From positions 434,001 through 498,000 of the forward strand of contig NZ_JBHULZ010000041.1 of assembly GCF_042684705.1 (NCBI RefSeq): a stretch of 64,000 nt of DNA, written 5' to 3'. Each line of letters begins with the position of its first letter. The first letter of the stretch is position 1. Position numbers and translations under genes: made by a program. This DNA is from Mesonia sediminis. Lineage in GTDB: Bacteria > Bacteroidota > Bacteroidia > Flavobacteriales > Flavobacteriaceae. Below are positions 32,723-41,877 of the stretch, piece after piece. The notes under the pieces are model-generated. The model made no database searches and was not told the origin of the DNA. It worked only from the letters and a program-made list of their open reading frames with translations.

Positions 32723-35035
32723 ATGCTTTTAGCCATATTGATTGGATTTTTTGCGGCATTTTCTCAATTGTTGTTTGGTAAATTTATGAAAGGTAAACTT
32801 TCTATTTTACTGAGTTTTGTTCCGTTAGCATTATTTATTTTCTTCACTCAATACATCCCAGTCATTGCCGCTGGTGAAATTGTAACAGCTAAGCATTCCT
32901 GGGTGCCTTCATTTGGAGTAGATTTAGATTTAAAGCTCGATGGCTTGGCTCTTCTTTTTAGTCTGATGATTACAGGAATAGGAACTCTGGTTTTTGTTTA
33001 TACCTCGGCTTATTTAAGGAATCATCCTATGCTAGATCGGTTTTATGGCTATTTATTTATCTTCATGGCTTCGATGCTTGGGCTGGTGCTATCAGATAAT
33101 TTCCTAGCCATGTTTATCTTCTGGGAGCTTACTAGTATTAGTTCATTCTTCTTAATCGGATTTAATAATACCAATCCAGACTCTCGAAAATCTGCCTTAA
33201 CCGCTTTGTCTATAACAGGTATTGGCGGACTGCTATTTCTAGCAGGAGGATTGCTGCTTGGAGAGGTTACTGGCACCTACCAGATTTCTCAAATGCTAAG
33301 TCAAAACGAACTTTTAGTAAATCATAGTTTGTATATATTAATTGTTGCCCTAATTTTTGGGGCAGCTTTCACCAAATCGGCTCAGTTCCCATTTCATTTT
33401 TGGTTACCTGGGGCTATGAAGGCCCCAACTCCGGTTTCAACTTACTTACATTCTGCCACAATGGTAAAGGCCGGAATATATTTATTGTTTAGGCTTTCGC
33501 CGGTTTTAGGAAATAGCGATTTTTGGAACAATACCCTGCTAATCGTTGGGGGTATTACCATGCTTTATGCCGCATTTCACACTTTATTCAGAACAGATTT
33601 AAAGGGCATTTTAGCTTACTCTACCATTGCCGCTTTAGGTATTCTTACTTTTTTAATAGGCTTAGGTACCAAAGAGTCTTTTATTGCTGCTGCCGTATTT
33701 ATTTTGGTGCACGCGCTTTATAAAGCAACACTGTTTTTAATGACCGGAGCGATAGATTTATATACAGGCACAAGAGATGTTACCAAGCTTTCAGGTTTGC
33801 ACAAAGTGATGTTACCCATTGCTATAGCTGGAGGTTTAGCTGCAATTTCAAATGCGGGAATTCCACCTAGTGTTGGATTTTTAGGTAAGGATCTTATTTA
33901 TGAAAGCACTTTACATTTTAGACACAATGCCGTTTTACTTACAACTCTAGCTATACTTACTAATATATTAATTGGTTATGCTGGCTATGTAGCCGGGATT
34001 AAACCATTTATAGGAAGAACGCCAACAGGATTAGAAAATGTGACCTTCCCACATCCGGCTATTTGGATACCTCCAATAATACTGGGGGTTCTAGGATTTA
34101 TTTTTGGTTTGTTCCCAAGTCTAATTGAAGCTTCTCTTATAAAACCAATTGTAGCTACCACGGGCGTAAGTACAAGTGACATACATCTTAAATTATGGCA
34201 CGGGTTTAATACTGTTTTAGGCTTGAGTGCCATAACAATATTCTCAGGAATCGCTTTGTATTTTATTTGGAAACCCAATTCAAGTAAACAATACTTTATT
34301 CAACGTTTTGATATACTTTCTCCAAAATTCATAATCGAAACCTTAACGAATTGGTTCCAATCTTTTTCTGATTTATGGACCAGAATTTTTCAAAACGGAT
34401 ACTTGCGCAACTACATCACCGTAATAGTAGTATTTTTAATTTCACTAGTAGCCTTTACACTGCTTAACAATACCACCTATCAAATTGACTATAGTTCTTT
34501 TTCTAAACTAACAATTTATGAAGTGGTTTCTTTATGTATTATGATCTTAGCTATTGGTTTTGCGGTATTCACAAAATCGAGATTAGCAGCCGTTGCGGCT
34601 ACAGGGGTAATGGGGTATAGCATCTGTCTATTCTTCGTATTTTATAGTGCTCCAGATTTAGCGATGACACAATTTGCCATTGATACTTTAACCGTAATCT
34701 TATTCGTTTTGGTTTTATATAAACTTCCACGTTATTTAAATTTATCAGATTACAAAACACGAATTAAAGATGGTATTATTGCTATAGCCTTTGGTGGATT
34801 GGTCAGCATACTAGCTTTAGAAGTCCTGGCACAGCCGCAAAATAATGAGATAAGCAGCTATTATGCAGAAAATGCGTATGTGTTGGCGCATGGTAAAAAC
34901 GTAGTAAATGTTATTTTAGTTGATTTTAGAGGTATAGATACTATGGTTGAAATCTCTGTTTTAGCTATTGCGGCTATAGGGGTTTTTGGATTGTTAAAAC
35001 TCAGATTGAAGTCAGAAGAAAGAAAACAACAATAA
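32723..35035 (+). CDS. mrpA: Mrp Na+/H+ antiporter subunit A
   Basis: Largest subunit of the Mrp-type sodium/proton antiporter, an inner-membrane complex related to complex I. About 770 residues and some 20 helices. The N-terminal proton-translocating module is NuoL-like, with LFIFMASMLGLVLSDNFLAMFIFWELTSISSFFLIGF and the lysine-rich channel motif in FTKSAQFPFHFWLPGAMKAPTPVSTYLHSATMVKAGIYL. The C-terminal quarter holds the extra MbhE-like region (APDLAMTQFAIDTLTVILFVLVL). Start chosen at 32723 because a promoter box covers the alternative GTG at 32702. First of seven linked genes. Confidence 0.93.
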   Translation: MLLAILIGFFAAFSQLLFGKFMKGKLSILLSFVPLALFIFFTQYIPVIAAGEIVTAKHSWVPSFGVDLDLKLDGLALLFSLMITGIGTLVFVYTSAYLRNHPMLDRFYGYLFIFMASMLGLVLSDNFLAMFIFWELTSISSFFLIGFNNTNPDSRKSALTALSITGIGGLLFLAGGLLLGEVTGTYQISQMLSQNELLVNHSLYILIVALIFGAAFTKSAQFPFHFWLPGAMKAPTPVSTYLHSATMVKAGIYLLFRLSPVLGNSDFWNNTLLIVGGITMLYAAFHTLFRTDLKGILAYSTIAALGILTFLIGLGTKESFIAAAVFILVHALYKATLFLMTGAIDLYTGTRDVTKLSGLHKVMLPIAIAGGLAAISNAGIPPSVGFLGKDLIYESTLHFRHNAVLLTTLAILTNILIGYAGYVAGIKPFIGRTPTGLENVTFPHPAIWIPPIILGVLGFIFGLFPSLIEASLIKPIVATTGVSTSDIHLKLWHGFNTVLGLSAITIFSGIALYFIWKPNSSKQYFIQRFDILSPKFIIETLTNWFQSFSDLWTRIFQNGYLRNYITVIVVFLISLVAFTLLNNTTYQIDYSSFSKLTIYEVVSLCIMILAIGFAVFTKSRLAAVAATGVMGYSICLFFVFYSAPDLAMTQFAIDTLTVILFVLVLYKLPRYLNLSDYKTRIKDGIIAIAFGGLVSILALEVLAQPQNNEISSYYAENAYVLAHGKNVVNVILVDFRGIDTMVEISVLAIAAIGVFGLLKLRLKSEERKQQ

Positions 35036-35045
35036 TTTAAAAGAG

Positions 35046-35459
35046 ATGAGAACCTTAATTTTAAAAACAGCTTCAGATTACCTTTTGCCTATCTTGTTGC
35101 TTTTTTCAATATTTATCCTTCTTAGAGGGCATTATTTGCCTGGAGGCGGATTTGTGGGCGGACTAATGGCATCTATTGCTTTTGTTTTACACGCGTTTGC
35201 CAACGGACTCAAAGACACAAAAAAATTATTAAAGTTTCATCCAGGATTTTTGATGCCTGCAGGTTTGCTCTTGTCTTTTTTGAGCGGATTGTTACCGGTA
35301 ATTCTTCAAGATGCAGCTTTTATGACAGGCTTATGGCTGAAGAATCCTATACCAGTTATAGGCAGTATAGGTACAGCGCTCTTTTTTGATGTAGGCGTTT
35401 ACATTGTTGTTCTAGGAGTTACTTTAACCATAATATTCACCATTTCAGAATCAGCTTAA
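35046..35459 (+). CDS. mrpB: Mrp antiporter subunit B
   Basis: Membrane protein of 137 residues with four helices. LILKTASDYLLPILLLFSIFILLRGHYLPGGGFVGGLMASIAFVL is the family pattern, with the HLPGGGF-type motif. Subunit B of the Mrp antiporter. It follows mrpA after 10 bases and precedes mrpC with one base between. Confidence 0.92.
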   Translation: MRTLILKTASDYLLPILLLFSIFILLRGHYLPGGGFVGGLMASIAFVLHAFANGLKDTKKLLKFHPGFLMPAGLLLSFLSGLLPVILQDAAFMTGLWLKNPIPVIGSIGTALFFDVGVYIVVLGVTLTIIFTISESA

Positions 35460-35460
35460 T

Positions 35461-35814
35461 ATGGAGTTTCTTTTAGCTATAATGACAGGAGTTTTATATG
35501 CAGCGGGTTTGTATATGATGCTACGAAGAAGTTTAGTAAAACTTATAATTGGGCTTATTATTATTGGTAACGGGGCAAATCTACTTATTTTTTTATTAGG
35601 TAGAATCACTAAAGGCGCTCCGCCTATTATTCCAGGAGATACTAAGTTCTTTGCCGATATTTATGCAGATCCTGTTCCGCAAGCCCTTATTTTGACAGCC
35701 ATTGTTATCAGTTTTGGTTTGCAGTCTTTTGCTATTATATTGGTAAAACGAGCTTACCAAGTAGTTAAAACAGATGATTTAGACGAAATGAATACCATAG
35801 AAGAAGAAGTATGA
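35461..35814 (+). CDS. mrpC: Mrp antiporter subunit C
   Basis: Small subunit of 117 residues, homologous to NuoK of complex I, with three helices. GLYMMLRRSLVKLIIGLIIIGNGANLLIFLLG and DPVPQALILTAIVISFGLQSFAIIL are the family motifs. The acidic C-terminal tail EEEV overlaps the start of mrpD by four bases. Confidence 0.93.
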   Translation: MEFLLAIMTGVLYAAGLYMMLRRSLVKLIIGLIIIGNGANLLIFLLGRITKGAPPIIPGDTKFFADIYADPVPQALILTAIVISFGLQSFAIILVKRAYQVVKTDDLDEMNTIEEEV

Positions 35815-37322
35815 CGCAACAATTTTTACTATATCCATTACTTTGGCAATTGTTTTTAAGCATCGTGTTGATGTTTGCTTGGCGCCATATCCAAATACAA
35901 AAAATTATAAGTATTGTAGGAAGTGCAATTGGGGTGGGTCTTTCTGTAGCTCTCTTTTATGAGGTTTGGCAAAATGGCACCTTGGTAGTTCAAGCTGCCA
36001 GTTGGAAAGCTCCATTTGGAATAAGTTTCGTGGGCGATATGTTAGCGGCTACACTCGTATTGTTAACATCAATAGCTGGGCTCGCGGTATCTAGCTATTC
36101 GGCGGCATCACTCATTCCAGCAAGATTGAGATTTGGCTATTTTTCTATTTTCCATTTTTTAATTTTAGGCCTTACAGGAGCATTTTTAACCGGCGATATT
36201 TTTAACCTATATGTTTGGTTCGAAATTATTATAATAAGCTCATTTGTTTTAATAACTCTTGGTGGCGAAAAAGCACAAATAGAAGGTGCAGTTAAATATT
36301 TTACATTGAACTTTCTGGCTTCGATTATTTTTTTAACCGCAATTGCTGTGCTTTACGGATTAGCAGGATCATTAAACATGGCAGATTTAGCCATATTAAT
36401 TCCGCAAATTGAGAACAGGGGTCTTGTAGAAGTGGCTGCGATTCTATTTTTGGTGGCTTTCGGAATCAAATCGGCTGTTTTTCCACTGTATTTTTGGCTT
36501 CCAGCTTCTTACCATACGCCTCCATCTGCTATTGCTGCTATTTTTGGAGGTTTACTCACAAAAGTGGGCGTTTATGCACTGATTCGCTTTTTTAGCCTAA
36601 TGTTTGTAGAAGATGTACTGCTTGATCAAATTTTAATGGTAATCGCTATACTTACACTAATAAGCGGAGGTCTAGGCGCTATGGTGCAAACTAACGTACG
36701 AAAGGTATTTTCTTACTTGATTATTTGCCATATAGGATTTATGATCGCCGGTTTGGGAATGTTTACAGAATTGGCTATAGCGGGGGCCGTGTTTTACCTA
36801 ATTCACGATATCGTGGTTAAAACCAATCTGTTTATGATTAGCGGTTTAATTTACCGAATCAAAGGGAGCAATAAGTTTAAAGAGTTAGGCGGTATTTATA
36901 AAGAATATCCAAAATTAAGCTTAATGATGATAATTCCCATGTTTTCGCTTATCGGAATTCCTCCTTTGTCTGGTTTTTGGCCAAAGGTAAGCTTGATTAT
37001 TGCTAGTTTTGATACTAAGAGTTACTTTATTTTGGGCGCAGTTATTTTTGCAAGCTTTATAACCTTGGTGGTGGTTGCTAAGTTGTGGGCTGAAGTGTTT
37101 TGGAAAGAACCCGATAAATTTCCCAAAAAGAAACATTTTTTGTATTTTAAAAAAATGACCCTTACTAAGAGGTTACAAATGATTTTGCCGATACTCATGT
37201 TAACAGGAGTTTCTTTATATTTAGGTTTTGGAGCTGAAAACATACAGCAATTATCCATTCGTATTACGGGTGAATTAATGAATACAGAGCATTACATCAA
37301 AGCGGTTTTGCCAAATAATTAA
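35811..37322 (+). CDS. mrpD: Mrp antiporter subunit D
   Basis: Antiporter-like subunit of 503 residues with about 14 helices, homologous to NuoL/M/N. The conserved glutamate helix (FNLYVWFEIIIISSFVLITLG) and the lysine helix (GIKSAVFPLYFWLPASYHTPPSAIAAIFGGLLTKVG) are visible. ATGA overlap with mrpC; mrpE begins 2 bases after its stop. Confidence 0.93.
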   Translation: MTQQFLLYPLLWQLFLSIVLMFAWRHIQIQKIISIVGSAIGVGLSVALFYEVWQNGTLVVQAASWKAPFGISFVGDMLAATLVLLTSIAGLAVSSYSAASLIPARLRFGYFSIFHFLILGLTGAFLTGDIFNLYVWFEIIIISSFVLITLGGEKAQIEGAVKYFTLNFLASIIFLTAIAVLYGLAGSLNMADLAILIPQIENRGLVEVAAILFLVAFGIKSAVFPLYFWLPASYHTPPSAIAAIFGGLLTKVGVYALIRFFSLMFVEDVLLDQILMVIAILTLISGGLGAMVQTNVRKVFSYLIICHIGFMIAGLGMFTELAIAGAVFYLIHDIVVKTNLFMISGLIYRIKGSNKFKELGGIYKEYPKLSLMMIIPMFSLIGIPPLSGFWPKVSLIIASFDTKSYFILGAVIFASFITLVVVAKLWAEVFWKEPDKFPKKKHFLYFKKMTLTKRLQMILPILMLTGVSLYLGFGAENIQQLSIRITGELMNTEHYIKAVLPNN

Positions 37323-37324
37323 TT

Positions 37325-37801
37325 ATGAAAAATAGATTCTTATCTAACATATTACTTACCTTTATTTGGGTAGCCATTACTGGAGATTTTAATTTCGCTA
37401 ATTACGTATTTGGTTTTGTTCTAAGCTTTGTGGTGTTATATGTAATTACCCGAGGTAAAGGTGATGCCAAGTATTTTAAAATCATCCCGAAATTAATATC
37501 ATTTATATTCTTTTTTTTATACGAATTGCTAAAAGCTAATTTACAGGTCGCTTATGATGTGGTTACTCCAACTTTTTATATGCAACCCGCAATTGTTCAA
37601 GTACCCTTAGATGCCGAAACAGAGTTAGAAATAGCCCTATTGGCTAATTTGATTACTCTAACACCGGGCACGTTGAGTTTAGATGTGAGTGATGACCGAA
37701 AAGTTTTGTACGTGCACGCCATGTACATGGAAAACAAAGAAGATTTTGTAAGAGATATTAAAAATGGTTTTGAAAGACGTTTATTAGAGATTTTAAGATG
37801 A
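37325..37801 (+). CDS. mrpE: Mrp antiporter subunit E
   Basis: Protein of 158 residues with an N-terminal membrane part and the cytoplasmic motif LLANLITLTPGTLSLDVSDDRKVLYVHAM (about 101-129) of MrpE. It stabilises the Mrp complex. Its stop overlaps mrpF by four bases. Confidence 0.92.
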   Translation: MKNRFLSNILLTFIWVAITGDFNFANYVFGFVLSFVVLYVITRGKGDAKYFKIIPKLISFIFFFLYELLKANLQVAYDVVTPTFYMQPAIVQVPLDAETELEIALLANLITLTPGTLSLDVSDDRKVLYVHAMYMENKEDFVRDIKNGFERRLLEILR

Positions 37802-38097
37802 CAGTAGAAGAATATTTATATTATATCATATTGCCCATTCTGGCCATTTCGGTACTATTGGTTTTTATTCGCTTTGTTATGGGGCCAAGAATAGTAGATC
37901 GGGTAGTAGCATTAGATTTATTAATTACAATTGGTATAACCATTATTGCTGTTTACAGTATTGTTTACGACCAATCTACGTTTTTAGATATCGCAATGAT
38001 ATTAGGGCTTATCGCGTTTTTAAGTACTGTGGCTTTTTCGTATTATCTAGAAAAAAGCAATAAAGCAAACCTGAATAAAGCTCAGAAAAATAAATAA
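37798..38097 (+). CDS. mrpF: Mrp antiporter subunit F
   Basis: Small three-helix subunit of 99 residues. RFVMGPRIVDRVVALDLLITIGI and FLDIAMILGLIAFLSTVAFSYYLE are the MrpF pattern. ATGA overlap with mrpE, two bases to mrpG. Confidence 0.92.
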   Translation: MTVEEYLYYIILPILAISVLLVFIRFVMGPRIVDRVVALDLLITIGITIIAVYSIVYDQSTFLDIAMILGLIAFLSTVAFSYYLEKSNKANLNKAQKNK

Positions 38098-38099
38098 AT

Positions 38100-38489
38100 A
38101 TGACAGATGCACTCATAATCGGTTTTTCAACATTAGGCGCAGTATTTATTTTCTTGGCTGCAGTAGGGTTCTTACGTATGCCAGATACTTACCTTCGTAT
38201 ATCGGTAACCACAAAAGCTGTTACGCTTGGGGTAGGATTAATACTTGTCGCTGCTGCCATTTATTTTGATAACTTATCGGTTACTTCACGGGTTCTGGCT
38301 ATTATTCTATTTATTATCTTAACAGCACCGGTAGGAGCTCACTTAATTGGTAGAGCAAGTTATTTACTAGAAATGCCTTTATGGAAAAAAACAAAGAAAG
38401 ACGAGCTTAAGGGGAAATACAAGCGTATTACACACCACTTAAGTAGTGAAGAAGAATGCCTAGAGCCCCAAAATGAAGAGGAAAATTGA
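38100..38489 (+). CDS. mrpG: Mrp antiporter subunit G
   Basis: Last Mrp subunit, 129 residues, three helices. FLAAVGFLRMPDTYLRISVTTKAVTLGVGLIL and the SYLLEMPLWKKTKKDEL tail fit MrpG. With A-F it makes the operon complete and in the canonical order. The C-terminus is charged and cytoplasmic. A strong hairpin follows after about 120 bases. Confidence 0.92.
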   Translation: MTDALIIGFSTLGAVFIFLAAVGFLRMPDTYLRISVTTKAVTLGVGLILVAAAIYFDNLSVTSRVLAIILFIILTAPVGAHLIGRASYLLEMPLWKKTKKDELKGKYKRITHHLSSEEECLEPQNEEEN

Positions 38490-38610
38490 TTTTTTAGTCG
38501 AAAAAAGTTCAAACAAACCGATAAAAAGTGGAAGAATTTTGTATTTTTGATTTAGCTAATTAATTTAGTTTTTGTAAATTAGGATATTGGGGTAACCTGA
38601 TTTAACATGT

Positions 38611-38640
38611 AAGCCTTGGTTCTACCAAGGCTTTTTATTT
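38611..38640 (+). terminator. Rho-independent terminator after the Mrp operon
   Basis: Stem AAGCCTTGG/CCAAGGCTT with a five-base loop and a T-rich tail (TTTATTTT). It lies between mrpG and the cupin_8 gene, 122 bases after the mrpG stop. Confidence 0.85.
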
Positions 38641-38654
38641 TAAAGCTACACCTT

Positions 38655-39527
38655 ATGCAAAAACTGAATTTACAATCTATTGAGCGGGTTCAAGATATTA
38701 GCCCAAAATCTTTTAAAGAAAACTACCTGAAGCCACAGAAACCCGTTGTCATAGAAAAAGGAATCACCGATTGGCCAGCCTACCAAAAATGGAATTTAGA
38801 TTATATGGTAGAGCAGGCTGGAGAAAAAGTTGTCCCGCTATATGATGATCGACCAGTACGCCATGATGAAGGCTTTAATGAGCCGCACGCTCGTATGAAG
38901 CTAAATGAATATGTAGATTTATTAAAAAATGAGCCTACCAAATACAGGATCTTTTTATGGAATATTCTTAAAGAAGCTCCAAGTCTTCAAAATGATTTTA
39001 AGTATCCAAATTTTGGGATTAGATTTCTTAAAACATTACCGATGTTATTTTTTGGAGGAAAAGATTCTTACACCTTTATGCATTATGATATCGATTTGGC
39101 CAATATTTTTCACTTTCATTTTCATGGAGAGAAGGAAGTGATTTTGTTTGACCAAAAACAAAATGATTATTTATATAAGATTCCTCATTCTCTAATAGTA
39201 AGAGAAGATATCGATTTTAGTAATCCAGATTTTGAAAAATGGCCTGCATTAGCTAAAGCAAGGGGTTTTAAAGCTAGTTTAAAGCATGGGGAGATGCTTT
39301 ATATGCCAGAAGGATATTGGCACTATATGCGTTATGTTACTCCTGGTTTTTCTATGAGTCTAAGATCAATTCCGCGAAAGCCTAAAAACCTAGCAAAGGC
39401 AATTTACAATATTTTTATTATGCGTAATTACGATAATTTTATGCGCAAATGGAAAGGCCAAGATTGGATTAACTATAAAAATAGGGAGGCCAAAAAAAGA
39501 ACAGAACTTAAATTGAAAACTACTTGA
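38655..39527 (+). CDS. Cupin_8 (JmjC-like) family protein
   Basis: Protein of 290 residues with the cupin_8/JmjC fold of Fe(II)/2-oxoglutarate-dependent oxygenases. Opening motif SFKENYLKPQKPVVIEKGITDWPAYQKW. The metal triad candidates are H143 and D145 in MHYDID and H223 in YWHYM. A HFHGEKEVILF strand follows the first pair. Many relatives hydroxylate protein side chains; the substrate here is unknown. I start at the ATG at 38655; upstream codons fall in the terminator of the Mrp operon. The 3' end overlaps the convergent recX by 8 bases. Confidence 0.85.
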   Translation: MQKLNLQSIERVQDISPKSFKENYLKPQKPVVIEKGITDWPAYQKWNLDYMVEQAGEKVVPLYDDRPVRHDEGFNEPHARMKLNEYVDLLKNEPTKYRIFLWNILKEAPSLQNDFKYPNFGIRFLKTLPMLFFGGKDSYTFMHYDIDLANIFHFHFHGEKEVILFDQKQNDYLYKIPHSLIVREDIDFSNPDFEKWPALAKARGFKASLKHGEMLYMPEGYWHYMRYVTPGFSMSLRSIPRKPKNLAKAIYNIFIMRNYDNFMRKWKGQDWINYKNREAKKRTELKLKTT

Positions 39528-39996
39528 TATCACCCTGATTTTGAATTTGCTCATACACCAGATGGGTCTCCCAACCTCTATAAAGAAAGTAATTCATTAC
39601 TTTTTTCTTTTTATTTGCTAGATTAGATTCTGCGGTAGCATTCCATTTTTTTTCAACAAGACGGCTTAACTTTGCTAAATACTCAGATTCGTCGATTTGA
39701 TTTAAGCTTGTTTTAATATTTATAGCACTAATCTCTCTACGTTTCAGCTCATTAATAATTCTTTTTTTGCCCCAGTTTTTTTGATTGAACTTGCTAATGG
39801 TAAATATTTTAGCAAAGCGTTCTTCATTTAAAAAGTCTTGTTGAATCAATTCGACTATAATGTGCTCTTTTGCCAGTGGAATTATATGGAGTTCATCTAA
39901 TTTTTTATTAACTTCTTGATGACATCGCTCTTGGTAAGCGCAATAACGCATGAGTTTAATCTTTGCTTCCTCAACGGTAAATGATTTCTTTTTCAC
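39520..39996 (-). CDS. recX: RecX family regulatory protein
   Basis: Modulator of RecA filaments, 158 residues. Three-helix repeats are visible: AKIKLMRYCAYQERCHQEVNKKL, then LIQQDFLNEERFAKIFTISKFNQKNWGKKRIINELKRREIS, and VMNYFLYRGWETHLVYE at the end. It lies on the minus strand after rng and its terminator, away from recA. The last 8 bases overlap the 3' end of the cupin_8 gene. Confidence 0.85.
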   Translation of the reverse strand: MKKKSFTVEEAKIKLMRYCAYQERCHQEVNKKLDELHIIPLAKEHIIVELIQQDFLNEERFAKIFTISKFNQKNWGKKRIINELKRREISAINIKTSLNQIDESEYLAKLSRLVEKKWNATAESNLANKKKKVMNYFLYRGWETHLVYEQIQNQGDIK

Positions 39997-40023
39997 GATT
40001 CTATTTTCTTTGCGTTATAAAAA

Positions 40024-40060
40024 TAAAAAAAGCCCGAGAAAATAAAACTCGGGCTTTAAT
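40024..40060 (-). terminator. Terminator between rng and recX
   Basis: Stem AAAGCCCGAG/CTCGGGCTTT (40029-40038 and 40048-40057) with a nine-base loop. On the minus strand it follows rng directly and ends in a T-run (A-run at 40024-40030 on the plus strand). Confidence 0.85.
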
Positions 40061-40061
40061 T

Positions 40062-41600
40062 TTAGGAAATAATTTCACCATTTTTGTCGTGAAAATGATA
40101 TTCCAGATACGTGTAAGCGTCTCTAGGTAATATTTTAACCCATCGCTTGTGATCAAAAAACCACTTGCTTCTGGGTGATGGAATACCTTTAGTTAAAAAG
40201 GCGGCAATAAAAGGGTGTGCGCTTAAAGATAAGTTTTTGTGCCCTTTTTTAATATGTTTTTGAAGGTCGGCATTTATTTTATTAATAACCACAATAGGAG
40301 CTTCTATTTCTCCATTTCCGTTAGGATTTTCTTCGCGGGTTTTAATATTCATTTCCGGCCTTACCCGTTGTCTTGTAATTTGTACCAGTCCAAATTTTGT
40401 TGGGGGTAAAATTTTGTGTTTTGCCCGATCATCGCTCATCTCATCACGCATGTGATTGTAGAGCGTTTTACGATTTTCGGCGTTACTCATGTCAATAAAA
40501 TCTACCACTATAATACCTCCCATATCGCGTAATCTTAATTGGCGAGCTACTTCTGTAGCGCTTATAAGATTTACCTCTAGTGCGGTATCTTCTTGGGTTT
40601 TTGCTTTGTTGCTTCGGTTACCGCTGTTCACGTCTATAACGTGCATGGCCTCTGTATGCTCTATTACAAGATAAGCTCCTTTACTCATAGAAACAGTTTT
40701 ACCAAAAGCAGATTTTATTTGTCTTTCAATACCATATTTTTCAAAAATAGGAACGTTAGACTGGTATAACTTAACAATAGACTCTTTTTGTGGGGAGATT
40801 TTTCCCACGTAATTTTTTAATTGTGTATAAAGGGTTTCTTCATCGGTAACAATAGCGGTAAAGGAGTCGTTGAACATATCTCTTAAAATGGAAGAAGCTC
40901 TACTTAACTCGCCTAATACTTTTGTAGGATGCTGGGCTTTATACAATTTTTTACACATGCCAGTCCATCGATTTACTAAATTTTGCAAATCGCGGTCTAG
41001 TTCTGCTACTTTTTTGCCTTCTGCTACAGTTCGTACAATTACCCCAAAGCCTTTTGGTCTTATACTTTTTACCAATCGCTTTAAGCGATCTCTCTCCTCT
41101 TTATCTTCAATCTTTTGTGAGATAGAGATGCGATTTGAGAAAGGTACTAGTACAATGTACCTTCCTGCGAAAGAAAGTTCACTGCTTATCCTAGGACCTT
41201 TGGTAGAAATGGGTTCTTTAACTATTTGTACCAGTATAGACTGATTTGATTTAAGAACATCAGTAATACTGCCGTCTTTATCAATATCTTTCTCAAAAGG
41301 ATAATCCTTTAAAGAAAAGTCTTTTTGTTTACCTGTGCTTACACGTTTTACGAATTTTAATAAAGTAGATACTTGTGGGCCAAGGTCATGATAGTGTAAA
41401 AAACCATCTTTCTCATAGCCTACATTAACGAAGGCTGCGTTTAAACCTGGCACAGCTTTTCTAATCTTAGCAATAAATATATCACCTACAGAAAAGTTGC
41501 TGTCATCTTTTTCTTTATGTAATTCAATTAGTTTTCCATCTTTTAGTAAGGCAAAATCAACAGCATCGGAATTTGATCTGATAATTAATTCTCTATCCAT
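40062..41600 (-). CDS. rng: Ribonuclease E/G family endoribonuclease
   Basis: Endoribonuclease of the RNase E/G family for rRNA maturation and mRNA decay, 512 residues (RNase G-like length, no long RNase E tail). The S1 RNA-binding domain covers about 35-110 (VGDIFIAKIRKAVPGLNAAFVNVGYEKDGFLHYHD). The DNase-I-like catalytic part carries the metal aspartates in HVIDVNSG and GGIIVVDFIDM. It lies on the minus strand downstream of HU and bL38, but the hairpin after bL38 probably separates transcripts. Confidence 0.95.
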   Translation of the reverse strand: MDRELIIRSNSDAVDFALLKDGKLIELHKEKDDSNFSVGDIFIAKIRKAVPGLNAAFVNVGYEKDGFLHYHDLGPQVSTLLKFVKRVSTGKQKDFSLKDYPFEKDIDKDGSITDVLKSNQSILVQIVKEPISTKGPRISSELSFAGRYIVLVPFSNRISISQKIEDKEERDRLKRLVKSIRPKGFGVIVRTVAEGKKVAELDRDLQNLVNRWTGMCKKLYKAQHPTKVLGELSRASSILRDMFNDSFTAIVTDEETLYTQLKNYVGKISPQKESIVKLYQSNVPIFEKYGIERQIKSAFGKTVSMSKGAYLVIEHTEAMHVIDVNSGNRSNKAKTQEDTALEVNLISATEVARQLRLRDMGGIIVVDFIDMSNAENRKTLYNHMRDEMSDDRAKHKILPPTKFGLVQITRQRVRPEMNIKTREENPNGNGEIEAPIVVINKINADLQKHIKKGHKNLSLSAHPFIAAFLTKGIPSPRSKWFFDHKRWVKILPRDAYTYLEYHFHDKNGEIIS

Positions 41601-41731
41601 AATTCCAGCTTAATAGATTTATTATCCGTATATAAATATACAGATGGATTAAACAATTTTACTCACAGGTTATGTAAATAAATAAATTGAAACCTTTTTT
41701 TAAAGGCTTCTTTGTCAATGAACGTTTGAAC

Positions 41732-41762
41732 AAAAAGAAGTAGTACTAAACTACTTCTTTTT
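41732..41762 (-). terminator. Hairpin terminator overlapping the bL38 stop codon
   Basis: Stem AAAAAGAAGTAGT/ACTACTTCTTTTT with the loop ACTAA. The right arm covers the last codons and TAG stop of the 30-codon gene. Read on the minus strand it ends in T residues (A-run at 41732-41736). Confidence 0.75.
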
Positions 41763-41843
41763 CTTATGACGGTTAGCTCTTCTTCTCTTCTTACGCTTGT
41801 GCGTCGCTACCTTATGTCTTTTTCTTTTTTTACCACTTGGCAT
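41751..41843 (-). CDS. Tiny highly basic protein, probable ribosomal protein bL38
   Basis: A 30-codon gene read in full on the minus strand: it starts MPSGKKRKRHKVATHKRKKR, continues with an arginine- and asparagine-containing stretch and ends in four lysines before TAG. Over two thirds of residues are Lys, Arg or His. I recognise it from memory as the small Bacteroidota-specific large-subunit protein bL38 found in Flavobacterium johnsoniae ribosomes. It lies 34 bases downstream of the HU gene on the same strand, with a terminator at its stop. High basic content and the MPSGKKRKRHK opening make a chance frame very unlikely. The function as ribosomal protein is established knowledge only if the match is right. 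Confidence 0.82.
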   Translation of the reverse strand: MPSGKKRKRHKVATHKRKKRRRANRHKKKK

Positions 41844-41877
41844 AAAAATATGTTTTTAGATTAATAAATGATTTTCG

